Shown one piece after another: positions 1 through 5,595 of a DNA stretch of 28,543 nucleotides (positions are counted from its first letter, which is position 1; every line of letters starts with the position of its first letter). Made by a program: the position numbers and the translations under genes. Under the pieces are notes generated by a model, which saw only the letters and a list, made by a program, of their open reading frames with translations, was not told where the DNA came from and did not search any database. The stretch is from a virus: positions 1 through 28,543 of IMG/VR virus record IMGVR_UViG_3300021409_000103; one strand, 5' to 3'.

Positions 1-684
1 TCATAGCTTCCTCTGGACTGCGACGACGCGGCCGATGATCTCGATCTCGCCGTCATAGGCGGTGAAGGGCGTTACCTCTTTCTTGTCGGACGAAACCTCG
101 ATCCCGCCGCCGGGGACGGGGCGCAGGCGTTTGATCATGCCGCAATCGGCATAGGTCAGCACCCAGATGCGATCTGCGGTGTTGAGCTGGCGCTGGGCGG
201 TGTCGATCAGGAGCAGATCGCTATCATGCAGGGTTGGCTCCATGCTGTCGCCGATGCCCTGGGCGAAGTAGAGCTTGTCAGGAGCTGAACGGGTGTAGCG
301 GCGCAGCCAGGCGCGCGGGAAGTGATGGACTTCCTCGGTGATTGGGACATCGAGATAGGTGGCACCCATGCCATAGGCGAGATCGATCTCTCGGACGGGA
401 ACAAGATCAAGCTCGGGCTCGCCAAAGAGCGGCGCTGGCTCCTTCGGCCGGAAAGGCATTCTCCCTTCGCTCGCGCCTAAGCGCAACCAGCCGGGAAAGT
501 CAGGATAAGCAGCCTTCAGCTTTTCGATCGTGCTGAGGCTTAGCCTTGTCTCGGCTGTGCCGTTGAAATGCCGATTGATTGTGGATGAGGCGAGGCCAGC
601 AGCCCGCGCAACCTCCGCAGAAGTCTTGCCCGAAAACCGGACGAGGTCGCGCACCAGCGCAGCGTCTTGCTCAAGCCCCTCCAT
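1..684 (-). CDS. Phage repressor, HTH plus S24 (LexA/CI-like) domain
   Basis: A 227-residue protein read leftward, ending at the window edge. The N-terminal part (about residues 8-60) looks like a helix-turn-helix, with the recognition segment around TSAEVARAAGLASSTINRHF. The C-terminal half is an S24 peptidase fold: the nucleophile is in GIGDSMEPTL (Ser147) and the general-base lysine is in MIKRL (Lys185). Family knowledge: such proteins dimerise on operators and keep the prophage silent. The usual Ala-Gly self-cleavage dipeptide is not obvious; the matching place reads AYGMG (103-107). The gene diverges from the small HTH gene at 773, the layout of Mu c and ner. Role as immunity repressor is inferred from domain and position. 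Confidence 0.88.
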   Translation of the reverse strand: MEGLEQDAALVRDLVRFSGKTSAEVARAAGLASSTINRHFNGTAETRLSLSTIEKLKAAYPDFPGWLRLGASEGRMPFRPKEPAPLFGEPELDLVPVREIDLAYGMGATYLDVPITEEVHHFPRAWLRRYTRSAPDKLYFAQGIGDSMEPTLHDSDLLLIDTAQRQLNTADRIWVLTYADCGMIKRLRPVPGGGIEVSSDKKEVTPFTAYDGEIEIIGRVVAVQRKL

Positions 685-772
685 GCCGCCTGCCTATCAA
701 GCGGCGGATAGCAACAGAAATTGCAAAATTGCTATTGCAAGCGCGCATTATTGCTAATAATGCTATGCACCT
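685..772. promoter_or_regulatory. Divergent early/repressor operator region
   Basis: An 88-bp gap between the leftward repressor and the rightward early operon, much richer in A/T than its surroundings. It contains TTGCAA at 721-726 and again at 735-740 (14-bp spacing), further TTGC at 729 and 751, and a perfect palindrome with arms GCATTATT (745-752) and AATAATGC (756-763) around GCT. By analogy with Mu, this place holds the operators for both regulators and may serve as the transpositional enhancer. No clean sigma-70 promoter could be fixed by eye; TTGCAA 735-740 with an A/T-rich block near 757-762 is the best rightward candidate. Confidence 0.7.
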
Positions 773-1024
773 ATGGACCAGCAAACGACCATCCGGGACA
801 TTGAGCGGCGCGCGAAAGCAGCCCGCGTGCCCATCGCTCAGCTTTGCCGTCGGGCAGGAATTCACCCCGTGACCTTCTTCAAGTGGAGGAAGAGCCCGAA
901 GAATCCTGACCCGGTGGGGGCGAATTTCCATTCGATCGAGGCGCTCTATCGTGAGCTCGACAAGATCGACGCCGATGATGCCAAGCGGCTGGCGCGTCGC
1001 AGCGGCAAGAAGGTGGCGGCATGA
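773..1024 (+). CDS. Small HTH regulator, Cro/Ner-like position
   Basis: An 83-residue basic protein, first gene of the rightward early operon. Residues about 8-40 read as a helix-turn-helix (AKAARVPIAQLCRRAGIHPV, then TFFKWRKS), consistent with a small DNA-binding protein. The position opposite the repressor matches Ner of Mu or Cro of lambdoid phages, so it probably represses at the shared operator; this is inference. There is no good Shine-Dalgarno before the ATG, so it may be translated from a short or leaderless transcript. Its last bases form part of a 30-bp direct repeat that recurs at the end of the next gene, and its stop overlaps the next start (ATGA). Confidence 0.75.
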   Translation: MDQQTTIRDIERRAKAARVPIAQLCRRAGIHPVTFFKWRKSPKNPDPVGANFHSIEALYRELDKIDADDAKRLARRSGKKVAA

Positions 1025-1030
1025 GCGCGC
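1001..1030 (+). repeat. Direct repeat copy 1 at gene junction
   Basis: The 30 bp running from the last codons of the 773 gene into the start of the next gene match 28 of 30 positions at 1270-1299. Both copies encode SGK-x-VAA-stop with an overlapping ATGAGCGCGC start. Confidence 0.9.
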
Positions 1031-1293
1031 GTGGTTCATTGCCCCTTCCTCCTGAAGGCAAGGGTCTCGGGCGCTTTGCCAGCGCGGCGCATGGCGAATG
1101 GCTGAAGGCGGAAAGCCTGCGCCTTGCTGCCCTGTTCGGCATCGATCACAGCGATGCGGAGACGATTGCGCGGCAGTTCCGCGCCTATCCCGATCAGCGC
1201 CGCTCGGAAGACCTCACCAAGCATTGCGCGCTGACCTTGCGCGCTCGCAAGCGGTTCCTGTCGCCCAACAGCGGCAAGGCGGTGGCGGCATGA
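1021..1293 (+). CDS. Hypothetical early phage protein (90 aa)
   Basis: A 90-residue basic protein of unknown function. It starts with ATG overlapping the upstream stop and ends with ATG of the next gene overlapping its own stop, which supports translational coupling. No transmembrane segment or recognisable motif is seen. The gene is bracketed by a near-identical 30-bp repeat: its start lies in copy one and its end in copy two, and both preceding proteins end in SGK-x-VAA. Confidence 0.65.
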   Translation: MSARGSLPLPPEGKGLGRFASAAHGEWLKAESLRLAALFGIDHSDAETIARQFRAYPDQRRSEDLTKHCALTLRARKRFLSPNSGKAVAA

Positions 1294-1299
1294 GCGCGC
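1270..1299 (+). repeat. Direct repeat copy 2 at gene junction
   Basis: Second copy of the junction repeat, 269 bp downstream of the first. It differs at two adjacent bases (GC for AA in the lysine/alanine codon). The two copies exactly bracket one gene. Confidence 0.9.
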
Positions 1300-1649
1300 T
1301 GCGAGCCGAGGAAAGCCGCTGGCAGGCGCTTGAGCGCCGCATTGACCAGCTGGAGCGGTTGATCGCCTCGCAGGCGATGACGCAGAGCCCGGCGTTCGCT
1401 GAGGCGGCGACGTTCGCGCCATCAGTGTTCCGCCTTATCAATGAGGAGGGTGAGCTGCGCAGCCAGCACTACTCGCCCTATTGGCACGATCAGGAAGTGC
1501 GGGCGCTGATCATTGCCCTTCACCGCCAGACTACCATCGCGCAGGCTGTCGATCTGATCGCGCAGCAAGTGGGTGAGGAGCGCGCGCCTTCGAAAAGTGC
1601 GCTTGGCCGCATGTGGAAGCAGCTCGACATGGTCCGAGGTGCGGCATGA
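1290..1649 (+). CDS. Hypothetical early protein with N-terminal coiled coil
   Basis: A 119-residue protein. I chose the ATG at 1290 because it forms an ATGA overlap with the upstream stop, although the frame is open back to 1098. Residues about 5-30 (ESRWQALERRIDQLERLIAS) have heptad spacing typical of a short coiled coil. The C-terminal part (IIALHRQTTIAQAVDLIAQQ, then SKSALGRMWKQLD) could be a helix-turn-helix, which would suit a small DNA-binding regulator; this is a weak inference. It ends in an ATGA overlap with the following gene. Confidence 0.65.
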   Translation: MSALRAEESRWQALERRIDQLERLIASQAMTQSPAFAEAATFAPSVFRLINEEGELRSQHYSPYWHDQEVRALIIALHRQTTIAQAVDLIAQQVGEERAPSKSALGRMWKQLDMVRGAA

Positions 1650-2059
1650 TCCGGCCTCTTGAAGATATCGGCTTTGCCGAGCGCGCTTTGATCCGTCCGC
1701 TGGTGCGGCGGGTGGCGATCCGGTCTGCGACGAAGGAGGCCAAGGCCTCAATCGAGGCACTGCGTGACCTCCTCAATGAGCATCGCGAGGCGCTGGGCGG
1801 CGATGATGCGGCCCTGATTGCTCAGGGCCTCGGCCTGACCGCCTGCGATGGTGAGGGCAGCCTCGGCAGCGCTGCGATCAATCTGCGCAAGCGCAACGCA
1901 TTGCGCGAGCACCAGCTGCTGCAGGGCGTAGATCTGATCGCGCAGCTGCTCGACCAGGTCGATATCGGGGTGCGGCATGGGCTGTTCTCCTGTGCAAGTG
2001 ACGAGGAGGCTAACCGCGCCGAGAGCGCGGCGCATCGTCTATGTGGGGGTGCGAAATGA
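1646..2059 (+). CDS. Hypothetical early protein (137 aa)
   Basis: A 137-residue protein held in the operon by ATGA overlaps at both ends (1646-1649 and 2056-2059), which is the main reason for calling this strand. The first 80 residues are arginine- and glutamate-rich and helical (ATKEAKASIEALRDLLNEHR). The last third is less protein-like. The opposite strand is also open here and encodes a plausible helical peptide, so this region deserves caution. Function unknown. Confidence 0.55.
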   Translation: MIRPLEDIGFAERALIRPLVRRVAIRSATKEAKASIEALRDLLNEHREALGGDDAALIAQGLGLTACDGEGSLGSAAINLRKRNALREHQLLQGVDLIAQLLDQVDIGVRHGLFSCASDEEANRAESAAHRLCGGAK

Positions 2060-3045
2060 ACGCTCCTGCGAAGTCGCTGCTCGACGGCGCGGAAGTGATG
2101 GCCTTCGATCCCAATGAGATCGATACCTCGGGCCGGATCGGGTTCTATCATCCGGACAAGGCGGTTGCGGTTGGTCGCCTGCTCTACAAGGATGGCCAGC
2201 GCGATCTGATCAAGGTCGCGGCCTCGAAGAAGCCGGGCTTCAGGTGGCGACTGCTCGTTGGCCTTCACCGCACCGAGGGCGCCAAGCTGGAAGGCCTGCC
2301 GGTCTACGGCGTGGTCGTTTCGGGCAAGCCGGAAATCCTGCGCGAGCTGGAAGCGTCCGAAAACATACACCGGCGGCCTTTGCTGCCGATTGAGCACGCC
2401 AAATTCGTGTTCGAGTTGTGCCGCGCGGCGCAGGAGCGGATAGCGCGTGAACATGGCAATCTGTCTCAGCAGCAATTGGGTGCAAAGGCTCGCTGGGACC
2501 GGCAAAAACACTGGGAGATCACCGCCGATCAGGCGCTCCAAGAGGAAACCGACGATGCTGCGGACAAAATGTCCGCAGCATACGGATGGCAGGACAGCGT
2601 TGCCGAGGCACTCGATCTGGGCAAGCGCCAGATCCGCCGTTGCCTTGCGATTTATCGGCTTGTGGTCGAGCCGTTTCCCGAGCTTGCTGAGGCGCTCGAA
2701 AAGCACCCTGTGGTTGGCGGAAATGCTAGCCAGCTGCTCAAGATCGCCAACCAGGGCGATGAGGCGGTGCGCCGCCGGGTGGTCGAGGCGCTGATCCGCG
2801 ACGAAACGCTCAATGCTGACGCCGCGATCCTGCAATTCGGCGAAACTGCGCGCAGCGCGGCGAAAGAGCCGCTCGACCCGACCAGAAAACACAAGGACGC
2901 CATTCGCAATAATTGGGATCGGTTGGCGCATCGTAAGATGCAGTTTATCCCGACTTTCGCCAGTTGGCTGACACGCCCTCAAGCACTGGCGATGCAAGAT
3001 GCGGTTGCTCAGCGCCTATCCGAATTGGGAGATGGTGATGAGTAA
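2056..3045 (+). CDS. ParB N-terminal domain protein
   Basis: A 329-residue protein. I chose the ATG at 2056 (MNAPAKSLLD) because it overlaps the upstream stop. Residues about 15-130 match the ParB/Srx fold: a box I-like segment (LLVGLHRTEGAKLEGLPV) and a box II-like segment (ASENIHRRPLLPIEHAKF). A helical region follows, with a possible helix-turn-helix near SVAEALDLGKRQIRRCLAIY, as in ParB-family DNA-binding proteins. Chromosomal ParB proteins bind and hydrolyse CTP; whether this one does cannot be judged, since the usual GERRWRA-type arginine cluster is reduced to GLHRTEGAK. No parA or parS is visible, so a partition role is not supported; it may regulate or bind phage DNA. Spacing to the next gene is an 8-bp overlap. 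Confidence 0.8.
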   Translation: MNAPAKSLLDGAEVMAFDPNEIDTSGRIGFYHPDKAVAVGRLLYKDGQRDLIKVAASKKPGFRWRLLVGLHRTEGAKLEGLPVYGVVVSGKPEILRELEASENIHRRPLLPIEHAKFVFELCRAAQERIAREHGNLSQQQLGAKARWDRQKHWEITADQALQEETDDAADKMSAAYGWQDSVAEALDLGKRQIRRCLAIYRLVVEPFPELAEALEKHPVVGGNASQLLKIANQGDEAVRRRVVEALIRDETLNADAAILQFGETARSAAKEPLDPTRKHKDAIRNNWDRLAHRKMQFIPTFASWLTRPQALAMQDAVAQRLSELGDGDE

Positions 3046-3295
3046 GGTCGCACTCTGGCAGCGGCGCAGTGCCCGGCAGGTAGTAGCTCAATACACTGCG
3101 CGACGTTCGCCGTCAGCATGGTGCGAAGATGAAGATCAGCGGATTTCGTTGGTGCGAAGTCTTTGTCTCTCTCTGATCTTTGCGATCGCCCTCCGAATTC
3201 CAGATGAAGAAATTGGTGCCCAGCTTCTGGAAATCTGGCGCCGCGCCCATGGCTTTGAAGCCGCCACCGAGGAGGCGCTCAATGTCGGTGCGTAG
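3038..3295 (+). CDS. Hypothetical early protein (85 aa)
   Basis: An 85-residue protein starting at ATG 3038, with GGGAG at 3027-3031 as ribosome-binding site and an 8-bp overlap with the ParB-like gene. The basic N-terminus (WQRRSARQVVAQYTARR) is followed by a hydrophobic helix (LVRSLCLSLIFAIALRIP), which might be membrane-associated or simply buried. No family recognised. Confidence 0.6.
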   Translation: MSKVALWQRRSARQVVAQYTARRSPSAWCEDEDQRISLVRSLCLSLIFAIALRIPDEEIGAQLLEIWRRAHGFEAATEEALNVGA

Positions 3296-3404
3296 GAAGA
3301 TGGCTGTTTGGGCGGTGCTGGCCATTGCGGCCTGGGTGGTGGTGATCGCTGCCGCCTATGGCGTGGCGCTGGCGGCTGACTGGGCGTGGAGGGCGATCCA
3401 ATGA
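3282..3404 (+). CDS. Very small membrane protein (40 aa)
   Basis: A 40-residue open frame starting inside the end of the previous gene, with a strong GAGGAGG ribosome site at 3269-3275. The protein has a basic start (MSVRRK) and one long hydrophobic stretch (MAVWAVLAIAAWVVVIAAAY, about residues 7-31) and so should be a single-pass inner-membrane protein with its N-terminus inside. Its stop overlaps the next ATG. Such mini-membrane proteins in early phage regions sometimes act on host envelope processes, but no function can be assigned. Confidence 0.65.
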   Translation: MSVRRKMAVWAVLAIAAWVVVIAAAYGVALAADWAWRAIQ

Positions 3405-3544
3405 GGCCGCTCTTGCCCAGTGAAATCGCCGTGATGCGCGAGATGGCCGAGACCGGGCTTGATGAGATGCAGGCGATCCGCCGCATCCAGCAGCGCCGCG
3501 TGCTGATCCGCAAGGCCCGGCAAGAGCGGAGGGCTTCGCGATGA
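3401..3544 (+). CDS. Hypothetical 47-aa basic protein
   Basis: A 47-codon frame that fills the gap between two genes exactly, with ATGA overlaps at both ends (3401 and 3541). The sequence is entirely helix-forming, acidic in the middle and strongly basic at the end (RRIQQRRVLIRKARQERR). Its length is below usual gene-finding limits, but the perfect fit in the overlap chain and the GC-rich third positions support it. Function unknown. Confidence 0.6.
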   Translation: MRPLLPSEIAVMREMAETGLDEMQAIRRIQQRRVLIRKARQERRASR

Positions 3545-3810
3545 TCTCTCTCACCCTTACGCAGCAGCGCGTCTTGCGCTTTATCGCAGGCCATATCGAG
3601 GCCGAGGGCCGTGCGCCCAGCTATGCCGAGATCGCCGCCGGATGCGGTTTCGCCAGCAAAGGAACCGCGCATAGCTGTGTCAAGCGGCTGGCGGATCGCG
3701 GCGCGCTGACGACGCGCACCTTTATTGAGCTGACCGGCAAGGTTGCCATCCCGCGCGCGCCCGATGGTGAGCCGCTGTTCTTTGTTCCTGCACCGGAGGC
3801 GCGGCCATGA
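3541..3810 (+). CDS. LexA-like winged-helix protein without peptidase
   Basis: An 89-residue protein whose residues about 4-60 follow the LexA DNA-binding domain: LTQQRVLRFIAGHIEAEGRA, then PSYAEIAAGCGF and a turn into VKRLADRGAL. In LexA this domain is followed by a hinge and S24 peptidase; here the protein ends after about 30 further residues, so it cannot self-cleave. It probably binds DNA as a small regulator of phage or host SOS-like sites; the target is unknown. It overlaps its neighbours by ATGA. Confidence 0.75.
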   Translation: MISLTLTQQRVLRFIAGHIEAEGRAPSYAEIAAGCGFASKGTAHSCVKRLADRGALTTRTFIELTGKVAIPRAPDGEPLFFVPAPEARP

Positions 3811-4115
3811 TTGATGTGCGTCCCGGTGATCGCGTGCTGTTCCGTGAGCTTGATAGCTTTGGCGTCGCCAAGGTTGATCTGGTGCGCGAACGCCATGTCA
3901 CCTGCTTTGTCTATCAGCCAGCCTATCGGCGGTTCAGCGCGCTGCGCCGCCGCATCCCGCTCACCTCGTTGGTCAGAAAGATTCAACGACATGAGCACAG
4001 CGAACGGATCGTGAAGCGCATCGAGGCGCTGCGGAATGAGAGAAACGGCAAGCGGATCGAAGCGCAGCGCTGGTTCGAGGCGCGTGTTGCCGATCTGATT
4101 GGGGAGGACGCGTGA
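3807..4115 (+). CDS. Hypothetical early protein (102 aa)
   Basis: A 102-residue protein. The first 40 residues look like a small beta-barrel (MIDVRPGDRVLFRELDSFGV), the rest is a highly charged helix (ERIVKRIEALRNERNGKRIE). It resembles nucleic-acid-associated small phage proteins in style but no family is recognised. Starts with an ATGA overlap after the LexA-like gene. Confidence 0.6.
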   Translation: MIDVRPGDRVLFRELDSFGVAKVDLVRERHVTCFVYQPAYRRFSALRRRIPLTSLVRKIQRHEHSERIVKRIEALRNERNGKRIEAQRWFEARVADLIGEDA

Positions 4116-4366
4116 TGCCCCGGTTTGCGAGCAAGGCCGAATATTACCGCCACCACCGTAAGGTGATGGAGCTGGCGATGGAGCTGGGCGTCACCCCGAT
4201 CGAGGCCGAGGCGCGGATGAAGGCGGTGGAAGTGCGCGAGCGCCACCGGGCCAAGATGGCGCGGCGCGGGCTGCGTTCGGCTCTGCCGCCGCTGAGCCTT
4301 CGCCCCGAACAGCCGCGGCCGGCGACCTTCGAGGATTTCGACGCCCGCTGGATGATGAGGAACTGA
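4115..4366 (+). CDS. Hypothetical basic early protein (83 aa)
   Basis: An 83-residue, mainly helical, arginine-rich protein. GTG at 4112 and ATG at 4115 are both possible starts; GGGGAGGA at 4101-4108 lies 6 bases before the ATG, which is the better spacing. The middle part (GVTPIEAEARMKAVEVRERH) is a charged helix and the C-terminus is proline-rich. No family recognised. Confidence 0.6.
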   Translation: MPRFASKAEYYRHHRKVMELAMELGVTPIEAEARMKAVEVRERHRAKMARRGLRSALPPLSLRPEQPRPATFEDFDARWMMRN

Positions 4367-4369
4367 GCG

Positions 4370-4636
4370 ATGAGCGAGCTCTTCATCACCCGCCATGCGA
4401 TCCGCCGCTATCAGGAGCGCGTTGCCAATGTGCCCGCGCCCGAGGTGTGGCGCGCGCTGGATTGCCGGGCGGTGCAGCTGGCCATTGAATTGGGCGCGCA
4501 TTTTGTGCGGCTGGCAGGCGGGCAGCGCGCGGTGCTGCGCGAGAACCGCGTTGTCACCATCCTGCCCAAGGAAACGCATGAAAGCGCGCTCGATCCGAGG
4601 CGCGATCCCCTGTTTGAAGATGGGGGTGAGGCATGA
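4370..4636 (+). CDS. Hypothetical early protein (88 aa)
   Basis: An 88-residue protein with the opening FITRHAIRRYQERV, a motif (H-A-x-x-R-Y-x-E-R) seen in many small phage and mobile-element proteins, some of RelE-like or DUF4258-like fold. The remainder alternates strands and helices (RLAGGQRAVLRENRVVTILP), compatible with a small nuclease or toxin-like fold, but no adjacent antitoxin is evident. Function not assigned. The stop overlaps the next ATG. Confidence 0.6.
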   Translation: MSELFITRHAIRRYQERVANVPAPEVWRALDCRAVQLAIELGAHFVRLAGGQRAVLRENRVVTILPKETHESALDPRRDPLFEDGGEA

Positions 4637-4881
4637 GCCGCTGGCGCACACTTGCGCGCGAACGCATCGCCGCGCTGGTCGCTGATCTGCCGGCGGATGC
4701 CACGGTTGCCGATCGTCGCCGCGCCCTTCGCGGGCAGGGTTTCACCTGTGGTTGGGCAAAGAAGGTCTGGCACCAGGAATGCAGCGCCTATCTCGCGCGG
4801 CATGGCGCTAAGCCCCGCAAGGGCAGCGCGCCGCTTTTCCCCGATCATGTCCACTTCCCGTTCCGAGAGGAGCGCTCATGA
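4633..4881 (+). CDS. Hypothetical early protein (82 aa)
   Basis: An 82-residue basic protein. Characteristic segments are RRRALRGQGFTCGWAKKVWH and QECSAYLARHG. I see no zinc-binding pattern (two cysteines only) and no membrane segment. ATGA overlaps at both ends place it firmly in the early operon. Function unknown. Confidence 0.6.
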   Translation: MSRWRTLARERIAALVADLPADATVADRRRALRGQGFTCGWAKKVWHQECSAYLARHGAKPRKGSAPLFPDHVHFPFREERS

Positions 4882-5147
4882 GCCTCGGCAAACTTCGCAA
4901 GCGCGAATTCAACATCACCAGCGAGCTACTCGCCGATCTCGCCCGCATCTTTGCTGCCAACCCCGGCGAAGGAACGCCGCGGGTCATTGGCTACTACGAC
5001 CGGGCGGGCGCGCTTCGCCGCATCGTCGCAACATATCCGAATGGCTGGACGGTGACCGGCAACGTGAACGCCAGAGGCTACGTCACCAGCACGCGGTTTC
5101 GCTGCACCTTCAAGGCGATGGTGAGGGAGATCAATGCCCAAGGCTAA
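4878..5147 (+). CDS. Hypothetical early protein (89 aa)
   Basis: An 89-residue protein. The N-terminus is helical (LRKREFNITSELLADLARIF), followed by what looks like a small antiparallel sheet (TPRVIGYYDRAGALRRIVAT, YPNGWTVTGN). No family recognised. It overlaps the next gene by 14 bp. Confidence 0.6.
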   Translation: MSLGKLRKREFNITSELLADLARIFAANPGEGTPRVIGYYDRAGALRRIVATYPNGWTVTGNVNARGYVTSTRFRCTFKAMVREINAQG

Positions 5148-5595
5148 GGCTCATCCCGGCCAGCTCGGCTTTGACTTCGCGGCTCCTGCGCCTGCCAAGG
5201 GCGTGGCTGAGCTCGCCGGGCTCGAGCGGCAGATCAATGCTCTCGTCGGCACGGTGCTGGCGAGCGATCCGCGCCCGCGCGAGGTGATCGCTGCGGAGAT
5301 GAGCGTGCTGCTCGACGACACGATCAGCAAGGCCATGCTCGATGCCTATTCGAGCCCGGCGCGCCCCGATCACAAGGTTCCCGCATCGCGCCTGTTCGCG
5401 CTGCTGGTGGTGACCGACCGGCAGGATCTGCTCGATCCGATCATGCGCAAGATCGGCGCGGCGCTGCTGGTGGGCAAGGAAGTGAAGACCGCGCGGCTCG
5501 GCCATCTGCAGCAACTGATTCAGGCGGCGCAGGCCGAGATGAAGTCGCTGAGGGCCGATGCCCCGCAAATCAGAGAAGGTGGTGAAGATGTCTGA
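5134..5595 (+). CDS. Hypothetical protein preceding the transposase
   Basis: A 153-residue protein with a ribosome site GGGAG just upstream (5125-5129). The opening contains GQLGFDF, a short acidic-hydrophobic motif that resembles a sliding-clamp-binding peptide (QLxFDF type); this is inference. The body is helical (ARLGHLQQLIQAAQAEMKSL at the end). It directly precedes the transposase and overlaps it by 8 bp, so it probably belongs to the replication/transposition unit. No assigned family. Confidence 0.65.
   Translation: MPKAKAHPGQLGFDFAAPAPAKGVAELAGLERQINALVGTVLASDPRPREVIAAEMSVLLDDTISKAMLDAYSSPARPDHKVPASRLFALLVVTDRQDLLDPIMRKIGAALLVGKEVKTARLGHLQQLIQAAQAEMKSLRADAPQIREGGEDV

Noticed and set aside
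1748-2035. Antisense frame with helical protein-like sequence
   Set aside because: It looks plausible, but the + strand frame is joined to both neighbours by ATGA overlaps in an otherwise co-directional operon; kept only as a caution.
1822-2997. Antisense open frame opposite the ParB-like gene
   Set aside because: ParB boxes on the + strand and ATGA overlaps fix the real strand; antisense crosses two real genes.
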